Source: Monodelphis domestica (Eukaryota > Chordata > Mammalia > Didelphimorphia > Didelphidae). From it: 64,000 nt of DNA. A model generated the notes under the pieces. That model did not search any database. It was not told the DNA's origin and saw only the letters and a program-made list of their open reading frames with translations. The translations under genes and the position numbers were made by a program. Where the stretch lies: NCBI RefSeq assembly GCF_027887165.1, contig NC_077228.1:107334043-107398042 (forward strand), written 5' to 3'. Within the stretch, counting starts at the first letter, position 1. Each line of letters opens with the position of its first letter. Of the stretch, positions 1 to 11,904 are shown piece by piece.

Positions 1-65
1 CTGGGAAAGTCTAATTCAATAGGATGTGAGGTCAATTATGAGGGAGGATTAGGAGAGTAGAGGAA

Positions 66-245
66 GGGCAGCTGGATGGTTCAGTGGATAGAGAGCCAGG
101 CCTGGAGCTGGGAGGACCTGGGTTCAAATGTGACCTCAGACACTTCCTGGCTGTGTGACCCTGGGCAAAGCACTTAACCCTATTTATCTAGCCTTTGACC
201 TTCCATCTTAGAATTGCTACTAAATCAGAAGGTGAGAGTTTGAAA
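66..245 (+). repeat. Mar1-type CORE-SINE
   Basis: Head GGCAGCTGGATGGTTCAGTG, core TGTGACCCTGGGCAAAGCAC and the typical tail are all present. The family name is tentative here and in the later SINE entries. Confidence 0.8.
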
Positions 246-274
246 AAAAGAACAGAGTAGGGTAATGGAAGGCA

Positions 275-1815
275 ATAGCACTCAACTGAGTCCCAAGAGA
301 CCTGGAATCCAGTCTCTAGCTATATGTCTTTGGGTCAATCACTTCATTCTCCTGGCCTCAGTTTATTGATCTGTAAAATGGTTATAATAATGACTCCCTT
401 AGTTGTGAATTGATCCAACCATTCTGGATGGCAATTTGGAACTATGACCAAAGGGCTTTAAAAGACTGCCTGCTTGGAGGGGATGTGGCAAAGTGGGGAC
501 ACTAATTCATTGCTGGTGGAGTTGTGAATTGATCCAACCATTCTGGAGGGCAATTTGGAACTATGCCCAAAGGGCGATAAAAGACTGTCTGCTCTTTGAT
601 CCAGCCATAGCACTGCTGGGTTTGTACCCCAAAGAGATAATAAGGAAAAAGACTTATACAAGAATATTCATAGCTGCACTCTTTGTGGTGGCCAAAAATT
701 GGAAAATGAGGGGATGCCCTTCAATTGGGGAATGGCTGAACAAATTGTGGTATATGTTGGTGATGGAATACTATTGTGCTCAAAGGAACAATGAACTGGA
801 GGAATTCCATGGGAACTGGAATGACCTCCAGGAATTGATGCAGAGTGAAAGGAGCAGAGCCAGGAGAACATTGTACACAGAGACTGATACACTGTGGTAC
901 AATCGAATGTAATGGACTTCTCCAGTAGCAGCAATGCAATGATCCAGGACAGTTCTGAAGGACTTATGAAAAAGATGCTATCCACATTGATTTTTGTAAT
1001 CCTGGAAGAATGCTCTAAATTAATCAATTAAAAAATTTTAAAAAAAAAAGACTGTCTGCCCTTTGATCCAGCCATAGCATTGCTGGGTTTGTACCCCAAA
1101 GAGATAATAAGGAAAAAGACTTGGACAAGAATATTCATAGCTGCACTCTTTGTGGTGGCAAAAAATTGGAAAATGAGGGGATGCCCTTTAATTGGGGAAT
1201 GGCTGAACAAATTGTGGTATATGTTGGTGATGGAATACTATTGTGCTCAAAGGAATAATAAACTGGAGGAATTCCATGGGGACTGGAACAATCTCCAGGA
1301 AGTGATGCAGAGTTAAAGGATCAGAGCCAGGAGAACATTGTACACAGAGACTGATATACTGTGGTACAATCAAATGTAATGGATTTCTCTACTAGCAGCA
1401 ATGCAATGATCCAGGACAATTCTGAGGGACTTATGAGAAAGAACACTATCCACATTCAGAGAAAGAATTGTGGGAGCAAAAACACAGAAGAAAAACAGCT
1501 ATTGATGGGGATATTATTGGGGATGTAAACTCTAAATGATCACTCTGGTGCAAATATCAATAATATGGAAATAGATCTTAATCAATGACACAAGTAAAAC
1601 CCATTGGAATTGCTCATTGGTTCTGGGAGGGAGGAAGGAGGGGAGGAAAAGAACATGAATCATGTAACTATGGAAAAATTCTCTTAATTAATCAATTAAA
1701 TAAATCTTTCTAATGACTCCCTTGCCCATCTTACAGGTCTAATGTGAAGATCAAATGAGACAACAAATACATAAGTACTTTGAATATTATGAAGGGTTCT
1801 ACACATCTAAGCTGT
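275..1815 (+). repeat. MIR split by an L1 insertion
   Basis: MIR sequence at 275-400 (CCTCAGTTTATTGATCTGTA) resumes at 1711 with the remaining MIR 3' part. The two pieces share a 13-base duplication made by the L1 at 401-1710. Confidence 0.75.
401..1710 (+). mobile_element. Marsupial L1 insertion: three chained 3' ends
   Basis: Three L1 3'-end units follow each other: 401-475 (short ORF2 piece), 476-1049 (ORF2 C-terminus to poly-A, internally deleted) and 1050-1710 (ORF2 C-terminus, 3' UTR, tail). The ORF2 C-terminus reads LYPKEIIRKKTYTRIFIAAL and MRGCPSIGEWLNKLWYMLV, matching mammalian L1 (CPSINEWIKKLWY). TAATGACTCCCTT flanks the whole block at 388-400 and 1711-1723. Confidence 0.9.
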
Positions 1816-1875
1816 TGTATTATTTAAGAGAGGACAGGCAGTGAGATCTGGGAGAGTATTATAAATGAAAGGTCA

Positions 1876-2068
1876 GGGGACGGCTAGGCAGCACAGTCGA
1901 TAAAGTGCAAGGCCTGGAATTGGGAGGACCTGCATTGAAATTTGGCCTCAGATACTTCCTAGCCATGTGATCCTGGGTAAGTCACTGAACGCCAATTGTC
2001 TAGCCCTTTACCACTCTTCTGCCTTAGAATTGGTGATTCTGAGACAGAAGATAAGAGCCTTAGGAAAA
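1876..2068 (+). repeat. Mar1-type CORE-SINE
   Basis: Full-length copy with head, core GTGATCCTGGGTAAGTCACT and tail. Confidence 0.8.
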
Positions 2069-2284
2069 AAAGAAAAGAAACGAAAGTCAAGCCTTCTTCC
2101 AAACCCCAACCAAGAACAGAATAACTATAATGAAAAGGCAGAAAACATGAGTTTCTTGATACACTATGAAGAGACAAGGTTAGCCTAATTATAATGATTC
2201 ACTTTTTTCTGCCAATGAAAAAGATACCCTGGTCCAGGCTAGTCCTAAATGGACATACCATGAAGCTTGGAGCATGCTTCTTAG

Positions 2285-2845
2285 TGTAACTTAATCTCTC
2301 TCTTCCTTAAGGGCTCAGTTGAGACACCAATTCATCCAAAATGTGTTCCTTTTTCCTCCCAAATAAAAGTGTTTTCTCTCACCTCAATTTTTCCTTGAGC
2401 ATTTTGGATTTCTCTTTTGCCAAATTATATGTACTCATATGAGTAGCAAAGTGGCACAATGGATAGAGTGCCAGACCTGGTGTCAGAAAGACCTGAGTTC
2501 AAATATGTCCCTAAATTAAAAAATAGCTGGGTGATCCTGTGCAAATTACTTAACCTTGTTTGCCTTAGTTTCCTCATCTGTTAAATGAGCTGGAGAAGGA
2601 AATGGTGAATCACTCCAGTATCTTTGCCAACAAAACCCAAATGGGGTCAGGAAAAATTGGAATATAACTGAAAAAAATGATTGAACAATAACAACATATA
2701 CTTATCTGTGCATTTACCATATTCCTCCCAAGTAGAATATAAGGTCCTTGAGGACAGAGCAAGTCATCTTTTTATACCCAATGCCTGTCATAGTGCTTTG
2801 TAGATGGGTGATTAATAAATGTTTGTTAAATTGAATTTGTTGACA
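2285..2845 (+). repeat. L2 3' end split by a Ther-type SINE
   Basis: L2-like sequence at 2285-2440 resumes at about 2700 and ends in the L2 tail TTAATAAATGTTTGTTAAAT. The SINE at 2443-2700 has the Ther head (GGCACAATGGATAGAGTGCC) and tail (AGCTGGAGAAGGAAATGG). Confidence 0.65.
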
Positions 2846-4339
2846 ATTCAGTCATGCTCGAATTGAAAGGACCGTAAGATGTCATCTAGTCCAATTCCCT
2901 TATTTTACAGACAACAGAAGCCCAGTTGAACACTTCTTGGACTATAGGGACAAAGAGATGTCAATTAGGTTCCTTTTGGTCTAGTGGATTTGATGGGTCA
3001 ATTTCAGAATAATCTAGAATACCTTCTTCCCGTTTGTCTAAAATCATTTGGAAATTAGGTTGGGTTTGAATAGGTTGGATGCCCTGGACTCTGGCTCCTA
3101 GAAAAGCACATTGGTTTGTGTACAGTGTAAAACCAAATATCTGACCCCATCCCAGTAAAGTTCAGAGTGAACCAATCAGTGAAGGGGAGGAGACTTGGGT
3201 GAGTATAACTAAACGTGGTCTTTCTTTGATTCATGGATCTGTTTGTTTGTGTTTTATCTTCCCAGGCAGTTGAGCACAAGAAGAAAGGGGGGAGGATTGA
3301 TTTTCTGGATTCCCTCCAGTGTATGTACAGTGCGTGACCTCTTGAGGATGGCATATCCCCAGGAGGCCAAGCCACTGGACCAAGTATCCAGGGATATTAG
3401 GTCACTATTGTCCCTTGCCTCCCACAAAGCTTTGGACACGTGGTTTCTAGAGACTTACTAGATAGGGACTTTGGGATCATAACCCTCCACCACCCAAACC
3501 AACACATACAAGCCCACAAACACACATACACTAGGAGGAAGGCAGGCTGGAGCAGGAAACAGAAACCTAAAGAAGGCTCAAAGTGACTTGCTTAGCCCTC
3601 CAGCCAGTTGCATTGCACTCTGAAGCTGATCCTGCCTCTTCTCCATTGAGCATTTGGAAACACTGGGCCAAGGGTCTACCATCTTCCATTTTGACCTTCT
3701 CACATCTATTTGAGGGTTGTAGGTTTGGCAACTTTAGTATCCATCACTACCATAGTAACACACTGAGTGGAAAAGTATTACTCTTGCAGCCAGGGAGAGG
3801 GGTGAGAGGGGCAGGAAAGGGGATACAAAAAGTTATAAAACCCTTGGCACTCATCCTACACAAAGAACTGGAGCTATTCCAAGAGGAACCTCAAGACAAT
3901 GAGTACTGTTTTCACCTATGAACCCAAGGAAGCTAAGTGAAGGTATCTCCAAAGCAGGAAGTGGCAGAAAAGAAGGGCTTCTGTCCCTACAGTTGGATGG
4001 ATTCTTCTCTGGGGATGAGCTCATGCCTGCCTGTAGGCCTCCTGTCAGTAGTCAGACTTTACTACCTTCCCAGACTGGGGCCTCCCCCTGAATCCTTGGT
4101 TTTTATCAACAGAATCACTATTCTTCCTAGTCACTACAGTTCAAAAATTCAAATCTCCTCTTTGCTTTCCCCAACCAGTAGCTACACTGTGTTTATCCTA
4201 GCTCTGAAAAGTTTCTCAAAACAGTCCCTTCCTGCCCATATCATTGTCACCACTCTAGTTCAATTTCTGCTGGCTCTCTGCCTGGCCTTCCCCTTTGCCC
4301 TTGTCTTGATCTCTCCTCCCCCACATAGTTATTTGTGTA
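2846..4339. other. Intergenic or ETNK2 intron sequence without a recognised feature
   Basis: Apart from a short ancient repeat relic at about 2850-2935, I recognise no exon, RNA gene or repeat here. Open frames in it look random in composition. Confidence 0.5.
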
Positions 4340-4735
4340 CTTGTCTCTCTTCCCCCCATTAACTCCTCAAGATGGGGGCCTATATCATCTATTGCTGTAT
4401 CTTCTAGGGCATCTCATCCAATGCTTTAATCCTAGGAGGAACTTAATTAATGCTTGTTGAATTGAATTGCACTCAGACTTATACCTGTTCTCTTCGGAGA
4501 GATTGTTATAGCCTCTTGGCTAGTTTTCTTCCCTTCAGTCCCTCATCCCTTCCAATCTGTCCCCACCAGCAAGGCCAGATTAGTCTTCCTTTATCACCAC
4601 TTGGATCAAAGGGTTCCTCACTGCATCCCAAATAAAATTGAAGCTCCTTATTTTATGGTATATGTTATTTTTATTTCAGCCTTTCTGGATTTCACCCTAC
4701 AATTTCAGGAGGACCTAGAAAGGTGGACTAAATGA
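4340..4735 (+). repeat. Two L2 fragments
   Basis: An L2 3' tail (about 4340-4475, ending TTAATGCTTGTTGAATTGAA) is followed by a more internal L2 segment (about 4490-4735), so these are two separate fragments. Confidence 0.55.
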
Positions 4736-4945
4736 TCTGCAAGTTGTCTTTCAACACTGATATTTCTATGTTTCCAAGAATAAAATAAAATCTCTTGGCA
4801 AATGTTTAAGCACTACTTTGATCATTTGCTATTATTCTTATTCTTTTCTAGTCATTGAGAGGAGAAAGGATGCCCCCCTCCCTCAGCACTCACCCCATTA
4901 ACAGGATGAAAGGAATTTGAAATAGGAGACATACAAGGACAAGGG

Positions 4946-4968
4946 AAGAGAGAGAGAGAGAGAGAGAG
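4946..4968. repeat. (GA)n microsatellite
   Basis: Short, pure GA run. Confidence 0.9.
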
Positions 4969-5309
4969 GCTAGGATTGTTCCAACAGTGACATTTCAAGG
5001 CCACCCAAGACCAAATGTCCTTAAATCAGTGCTTGTTAATGATTAAGTGGGATGATCTGGATAAAGTCATCCATGGTTGAAGGCTGGGACAAAGTCACAG
5101 TGGGGATGGCATTAATGATTCTTTCTCCAATTCACATATTCCTTCCTCTCCCTTCTCTCTCTTGTGCCTTTGAGTCAAAGAACCTGATTGGACAGGGAGC
5201 TATCTATGAGAGGGAATAGAGTAAAGAGGGAAAAAAGAGCTGAACCTAGAGAAATTGGCTTGAGACTTCTCATTGAGAATCAGCCTCCATCATTTGCAAG
5301 CTGCGACCA

Positions 5310-5435
5310 TGGGCTATCAAGGTCCTTCATTTCTTTGGTTCTCTATTTCCTCATTTGTAAAATGGAGATAATAATAACATGTGTACTATCCAATTAACAG
5401 AGTTGTTATAAGGAAAGTGCTTTGCAAACACAACT
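5310..5435 (+). repeat. MIR
   Basis: CTCATTTGTAAAATGGAGAT followed by the MIR central-to-3' sequence. Confidence 0.7.
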
Positions 5436-5775
5436 ATTTAAATGTGGGAAGAGGTAAAGGAGGAGGCTGCTGTCTGGGGGAAAAAGGGAGCCTCTTTCTT
5501 CCTTTCTCTCCCTGTGATGGGGATGTAGGAAGGGGGAAAACAGGGTTTTGAGAGATTAGTAGGAGCCTTAGGGTTATAGATTGGGAAAGGATTTTAGAAG
5601 CTGGAGGACCCTCATGACTGGGTGGGATACAGCAGACAGATAGTGGTACTTCCTTCCCTAGAGAAGGAAGAGGACAAGAGAGAATTACTTGTCTGCCTGA
5701 GATGGGTAAGGTTTAGAGCCTGGAGATGAGATGGACAATTAGCCTGTGCAGGTAGACAGAAGTTTTTTGTTGTTG

Positions 5776-5905
5776 GTTTTTTTTTAAGCCTTACCTTCCA
5801 TCTTTGATTCCAAGGCAGAAGAGCTCTAAGGGTTAGGCAATGGGGTTAAGTGATTTGCCTAAGGTCACACAGTTAGGAAGTGTGTGAGATTTGAACCCAG
5901 GCATA
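5776..5905 (-). repeat. Mar1-type CORE-SINE, head missing
   Basis: Poly-T, then the antisense tail and core; the SINE 5' end is missing. Confidence 0.8.
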
Positions 5906-6579
5906 CAGAAGTTCAAAAGGGAAGGAAAGAGGCTTGCTGGTTGGAGGATCCCATTCCTGCTTCATCTCTACTCTCCTGTCATAGGATTTTATCTAAGTGA
6001 TCAATGTAGGGGAAAGCCCATCAGAAGACCTGGGTTCAATCACTGACTCATTGTTTGTGACTGGACAAGTCCCTTCACCAAATTCTCTTGACTTCTATTC
6101 TTCTTGGGTAAAATAAGAGACCCTTCTCCTGACCTCAGTCTTGCTCTGAAGGCCTGAAACCGGATGGCATTTCACCAGAGATGAAAGACCTTGAAAAGGA
6201 GAAGTCTTTTAAAGTCAAAAAAGATTTGAGCTGTCATTCAGGTAAGACCCTGACTTGGACATGGTCTCTCCAACCAGCTCACCCCTAGCAAAAGACAAGC
6301 AAATAGCCTCTGGATTCAAATGAGAGGTGTGGAAAATAGTTGAAAATCAGCCTTAGCCCACTCTGAGGCTTTACTACCTACCTCTATGAGCTGAAGAAAA
6401 TGACTTAATTTCTCTGGGTCTACCATCTTTGGTCCTGGGACTCTCTTGGGTCTGAGGCTCTAATTTCCCAAACCCACTCAAGGTGAGGAACTTAGGCCGA
6501 ATTTTACCCAGAAATATTTACCCAGCAATAATGTGGGTAGGGGAGGACAGGGGTGCCTGACTATGGCTCCTTTATTTAC

Positions 6580-6702
6580 CTGGAGTTGAAAGAATCCTTG
6601 ACAAGAGTGAAATAGCTGTACATTTTGGACCACAGGCCAGGTTTGGGCAGGCAGCCGTTGGCATGGATGGCATGGATTTTTGCCATCTCCCGGGCAATCA
6701 GT
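6580..6702 (-). CDS. ETNK2: ETNK2 exon 3
   Basis: The exon is 123 bases long, flanked by a CCATAG acceptor and a GTAAAT donor. It completes the split arginine of exon 2 and reads RLIAREMAKIHAIHANG, then LPKPGLW-KMYSYFTLVKD, matching human ETNK2 (RLIALEMAKIHTIHANG). It is the last ETNK2 exon I can find. The exon with the HND catalytic loop of the family was searched for by eye between 1 and 6500 on the minus strand and not found, so the rest of the gene is probably left of the window. Confidence 0.93.
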
Positions 6703-7260
6703 CTATGGTAAAGCACAAATATGAAGGTCACTGTAAGGTAGCTCACAGCCTGAAATTCCCATGCCACTCCTCTCACTTAGCCCTATTGCCTCCCGTGTCA
6801 GAAAGAGAAAAGGGTAAAGGAGGGGGGAGGACCAATCATTTGCTGTTTGGGGAAGGAGGACCCCAAACTTCTACAAGTCAGGAGAATAAAATGGAAGCAT
6901 TAGGCTTAAGGCTACCATCTCATTTTCAAAACTGGAAGCAGGAAAGAGGAAGGACTCCTTAAACATATAAACTAATGGAAGTTGATTGGCTTTTTGAGGT
7001 CTTAGTTTTCTCAGCCATAAAATGCAGGGGCTGCTGAATCTAAGGTCTCTTTCAGCTCTAACACCAGAAATCAAGGGGCCAGGCCTTTCAGAGCGGTCAT
7101 TATTTTTTCTTTCTGTAATTTGTTCCTACTCAATCCTTCAACCTGTCACGGTCCCTTCCCTACTACTTTCCCCTCCCATGGATTCTTGGCAGCCTAGTCA
7201 CTGGACCAGAAAACCATTGGATTTAGACTCATAAAACCAGAATTACATGTTATCTTAACC
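6703..7260. other. ETNK2: ETNK2 intron 2, mostly unassigned
   Basis: I see only weak MIR-like sequence at about 6990-7065 and otherwise nothing recognisable. Confidence 0.45.
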
Positions 7261-7261
7261 A

Positions 7262-7466
7262 CTTACATGTTATCTTTTTTTTTTTTTAACTCTTACCTTC
7301 TGTCTTAGAATCAATACTAAATAAGTATTGGTTCCAAGGCAGAAGAATGGTAGGGAATAGGCAACAGGCTTTGACTTGCTCAAGGTCACATAACTAAGAG
7401 GTATGAGGTCAGATTTGAATCCAAGACTGCCTGGCTCTCTATGCACTGAACCACCTAGCTGCCCTT
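7262..7466 (-). repeat. Mar1-type CORE-SINE with target-site duplication
   Basis: Full antisense copy flanked by ACTTACATGTTATCTT and ACTTACATGTTACCTT. Confidence 0.85.
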
Positions 7467-7479
7467 ACTTACATGTTAC

Positions 7480-7610
7480 CTTAAGGCTTACAAAATTTGT
7501 TTCTCACAACCACCCTGGGAAGATGGTGTTTTAATCATCATGAATGCCATTTTACATATGGGAAAATTAATTTCAGTAAGGCTAAATGCCTTGCCCAGTG
7601 CTACAAAGCA
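7480..7610 (-). repeat. MIR
   Basis: Antisense MIR with CATTTTACATATGGGAAAAT and TGCCTTGCCCAGTGCTACA. Confidence 0.65.
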
Positions 7611-7822
7611 GGCAGCTCAGTGGCACAGTGGATAGATTGCCTGATAAGTTTGAATCTAGCCTCAAATACTTACTAGCTATGTGATCTTGGGCAGGCCATT
7701 TATTCTCTGCCTCAGTTTCCTCTTTTGTAAAATGAGGATAATAATAACCCCTATTTTCCAAGGTGATTGTGAAAATCAAATAATATTTGTAAAATACTTA
7801 GCAGAGTTCCTGGCACAATTGT
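7611..7822 (+). repeat. Ther/MIR-type CORE-SINE
   Basis: Head GGCAGCTCAGTGGCACAGTG, then CTCAGTTTCCTCTTTTGTAA and a MIR-like tail. Confidence 0.75.
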
Positions 7823-8022
7823 TGTGGTTCAGTCACTTTCAGTCAAATCTGACTTTTTGTGTCCCCATTTGGGATTTGTTTAGTAAAGACTTGAGAGTCC
7901 TTTGTCATTTTCATCTCCAGCTCATTTGACAGATGAAGAAAAGGGAGGGAAATGGAGTAAAGTGACTTATCTGAGGTCACATAGCTAGTATTTGAGACCA
8001 GATTTTAACTCAGGCACCAAGT
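7823..8022 (-). repeat. Ther-type CORE-SINE
   Basis: Antisense tail (TTGTGTCCCCATTTGGGATT) followed by the antisense core. Confidence 0.75.
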
Positions 8023-8064
8023 AAGCACTTATTGTTTATTATTATTGTTGTTGTTGTTATTATG

Positions 8065-8450
8065 GCACAGTAAAAGGAACTCTGGATTTCAGGATCACAG
8101 ACCTAGATCCAAGTCTCAGGTGACACATTTAATAGCTAGGAGCACCTTTTGTCACTTTCTCTCTCCGAGTCTCAGTTTCCTCTTCTGTAAAATGGTGAAA
8201 ACAGTAAGTAGTGGACACTGCCCATATGGTCAGGACTCAGCAAGACCACCTGGTATAGTGTAAGTCCTAGATGTGAAGGCAAGAGACATGGGCTGGAGCC
8301 TTTGTTCCTCATTTGTACATAATAATGCCAGCCACATATTTGCCCATAGGCTTCTTGTGAGAACTCGAGGTAACATGTAAATGTATATATTAATAGGTGT
8401 GATGCTTTATAGGTATCACACAAATATTCATACCATTATTAGGAGAATGA
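8065..8450 (+). repeat. MIR relics
   Basis: CAGTTTCCTCTTCTGTAAAA and a later 3' portion; probably two diverged MIR pieces. Confidence 0.55.
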
Positions 8451-11400
8451 CTATTTGTTCAGCCTCATACAGGAACAGAGAGGGCAGTAAGCGAGGGGAG
8501 GGGACCTGCCATGGAGGGGGGGTACCCGTCTACTTTTCTTCAGGGTGGACCCCGTGCAGGATGCTCTGGTCCAAGGGAGGGATACCAGGCAGGAAGTACC
8601 CAGCTCTTATCAGGCTGGCCGAGGCAGGGATGTAGGCCCAAGGCAGCCTCTCCTCGGCCAAGGGGAGTTGATATTGGCATCAGGGTGCCAAGGACACACA
8701 ACAAACCCACGTTCTTATTTCAGGCTCTGTTGTGGACACAGTCCAAGGTCCTGGGAGGGAGAGGGTTGTAGAGAACAGAGGCAGAGGGGAAAGCTAAGCT
8801 GGGAAGAGCCAGAGGGGAGTGAAGGGGAAAGACTTCCCACCCTAAACCCCAGGGCCATGCCAGACAGTTGGGATCCCTTTGGGTAACACCGAGCTCTCCC
8901 TGCAGTTTCTATCTTCCTCTATCGTCTCTCCCTCCTTCCCTCCCACCCCCCCAAGCCTTCAACATTCTCCTTCTCTGCCTTTGCCTGTTGCTTGGATAAT
9001 AATCACGGGCTGAACACAACAAAGGCATTTGCTGTTTGAAACCTTGTTACCATGTTGTTCTCCCCCCACCCTACACCCCGCACCCCCTCCTTTGCCTGGC
9101 TTCAGGGAGAGGCAGGGCTGACAGTGCCCTCCAGAGGCAAAGGGGCAACCCCCAGCCTTTGGAAGGGACACCCACCACCCCATGCCCTCCTCCTCCATCC
9201 GTCTCTCCTTGGGTGCAGTGGAAAAGGTTGGGGGCGGGAGAGGTGGCCATGGAGGGTTGGAGAGATCAAGGCCAGCTTCAGAGGTTGAGAAGGAGGCCTC
9301 AGGGTGGGAGGAGAAAAGCTGGAACAGGGCTTCACTCCCACAGGGCCAGAGGAACAGACCTGAAAACACAGATCTTTCCCATCTCCCTTCCCAGAGGAAG
9401 ATTCTACACAGAGCGTTTCCTTGAATATCAATAGAGCTCTTGTCTGGAATAGCAATGAGCGAGACATCTACACTCAGCATTTTTTGGAGCTGCAAAGCCT
9501 AGGCAGGCAGAGAAAGAGGTCTCCCCAGGTGACCAGGGCTTCTTAGGGTCATGCTCCTTCTTCTCCTGCCTCTAGGCAGGTGGACTCACCCTTACCTAGA
9601 CAGGTGTCCCTGCAGAAAGATCCTGGGCCATGGAGCTCTAGTTAGCCCTGACTGGCACTGGCCTACCTGTCCTGGTACGATTTTTTTTTTGCCTCTCTCC
9701 AATAGGGACGTTCTTCCTGCTCTTAACTGAAATCCCTTCTCTTGCCTTTCTGACAACTGAAATCTCTCCTATCAGGGATGACAGGTGGAAATCATCTACC
9801 TAGGTGGGGGTGGGAGTGGTAGGTTTCTGCAGTGCTTGAGTTCCTGCTTCAGAATTGGGAGGGATGTAAGAAAAGGGCTCCAGGCAGCTTTCTACCATCT
9901 GTCCTGTCCCCAGAACAACCGAACAGGGCTGGGGCACAAATGAGGGCCACTTTTTAAAATGACTAACCTCCCTGTTCCTATCTGCCAATCAGATCCTCCT
10001 GTCCTCAATTTTAAGGCAAGGGTGGAGTTGAAAAAGTAAAAGCAACTTTTACTTCATGGCCAGTTTTCTAAAAAATTTTCTACACACATTTGCAAATCCC
10101 CAGTGTCCCACAACTTAGGGCTCCCTGTGATCAGTTCTCCTCACCTTGGTGTCCTATCTAAAGGAGAGGGGGTAGGGAAAGTCCCTTCGGTAGCTCTTAG
10201 AAGCCCATTCAGAAGTTTACCTGGGTAACTGGCAGAGAAAGACTTGTACCTGTGTACAGAAGCCCCTCTCTTGAACCTATCCCTTACGGTGGTGGCCAGG
10301 TAAGGGAGAAACAGAACTTAGAAGATTCTTCATCTGTAACCAGCAAGGACCTTCTCCTGATCTATCCCCACCACTTGAGGCTCTAAGAGCCCCAATAGCT
10401 CCCAGGATTAGCTCTCTAGATATAGATTTTGTTATATCCCTCAGTGGTTCTAGGAGTGACAGTCAGTCTTTAGAGCCTGAAGGAACCTTAGAGATGAGTA
10501 TCTTTATTTTACTGAGGAAACTGAGTGCCAGTGAGGGAAAGAGATGTCCCAGCCTCATAGAAAGAACAAGACAGTAGAAGGAGGAATTTGCCACAGTAAT
10601 AAAGTAAGGTGAAAAGCTGGAATTAGAACCCAGATCTCCAGATTCTAAAATCTTATGTAAGGCTTTTTAGCAGTGCCTGATTGCTTAACTATGTTCTGTT
10701 CTTCCCAGCTGTTTGGGTGAGGGTCAGCTGAGTGTGTAGCTGGGAGAACGTGAGGTTCTGCTTTTGCCACCCTCCTGGTTGGCCTTTAGTACTGGGGTCA
10801 GTGGAATAGTGGGGAGAAACCTGCTTACAAGCATCTCCAAAGACCCCTTTCCATCAGGCCCCTAGACCCCCATTGTATCTCACACCTGGGTTTGAAACAA
10901 TGAAATAAAGGCATCTGGGTTTTATGGAGAAAAGCCCAGCTCTCAGAATCCCTAGGGATCCAGAAGGAAGCTCCTGCTTGGGAGGAGCTGGGTCACCCTT
11001 CAGAGGTGGGGTTCAGGTGCAGTACATACTAGTTCTGGGATGGGTCCCAATTTCCTTTCATTCCTGAGCTAGTGACAAGGTGAGGGGAAGGGAGAGAGAG
11101 AAACCCCAAGAACTCCAAGAATTTGGATAGAGTGGCTGGCACATAGCGGGCACCTGGTAAAATATTTGCTGAAAGGAAATGTTGAATGAGTGAGCCATTT
11201 CTAAGGTTGGAGAGGGATGTGGATAAGTCTAGAGGTTGCAGCTGAGATGCAGCCTTCCTTTACTTGAACTCCTTGCCCTTTGCAACAACTCAAACAGAAC
11301 ATAGCCAAAAACCCAGGGTCCTTGTGTTTAATTTCTACTTCATTCTGCTCTCCCCTCCTCTATATCCCCAAACCTGCCTTGTTGGCCAAGAAAGATCCTT

Positions 11401-11538
11401 AAGAGCTTAAAACTCCAGTGGCCTAAGATGAGTTCAGACAGAAGCACATCATTAACACACAACTTCTGAGCCCAGTGGTTCCCCACCACCAATAAAAATG
11501 GTTCCCAACCTCCTCCTGGACTCCCGAGCCCACCTCAC
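8451..11538. other. ETNK2: ETNK2 intron 2, long repeat-poor stretch
   Basis: About 3 kb nearly free of SINEs and LINEs, with only weak old repeat traces (near 10480-10700 and 11140-11200). Part of it (about 8900-9500) is moderately GC-rich with no splice-flanked exon I can recognise. Possible regulatory DNA. Confidence 0.4.
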
Positions 11539-11798
11539 CTGTAGAGCCGAGGTTCCAGAATATGCTCAGGCCCCAAAGCCATGCCTGGGAGAAACTCATA
11601 GCACAGGCCATTTTGGAAGGTACAATAGAGTTTAGGTGCACAGCCATGGGCCCGCAGGAGCTGGAAGTTCCTGACCTCATTCTCTCGGTCCACCAGAAGC
11701 TCTGTCCGCTCCCCATAGACACGGACCAGCACTGCATCCCTCATGTCATCCTCTACAAAGCAGGCCACCAGCTTGTTGGTGATCCCATCAGTGAAGCG
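11539..11798 (-). CDS. ETNK2: ETNK2 exon 2 (kinase N-lobe)
   Basis: The exon is 260 bases long, between a TCTAG acceptor and a GTGAGG donor, entering in phase 0 and leaving in phase 2. The translation begins RFTDGITNKLVACFVEDD and includes VLVRVYGERTELLVDRENE and CAPKLYCTFQNGLCYE, nearly identical to human ETNK2. In the choline/ethanolamine kinase fold this part forms the nucleotide-binding N-lobe; VRVYG holds the conserved region around the ATP-contacting basic residue. No stop or frameshift is seen. The high identity and clean splice sites argue for a functional gene under purifying selection. Confidence 0.95.
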
Positions 11799-11904
11799 CT
11801 AGACAATGAAGGAAAGGGGGGAAAGGAGCTGAGGGGGATGAGAGGAGAAGGGTATTGAACTTCCCAACCCTATCATCCTCACTCAAGACGTTCACTGAAG
11901 TCAA

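Noticed and set aside
493-1316. Two protein-like frames at the left edge with strong homology
   Set aside because: They are L1 ORF2 C-termini, not host genes. The same applies to the frames at 22733-22933, 58882-59103, 59585-59806 and 60918-61124.
1-6575. Remaining ETNK2 exons (catalytic HND loop onward)
   Set aside because: Looked for on the minus strand by eye and not found; presumed left of the window.
8545-9495. Several overlapping 80-178 codon frames in a GC-rich intron segment
   Set aside because: No splice context, no recognised domain, overlapping on both strands; typical of GC-rich non-coding DNA.
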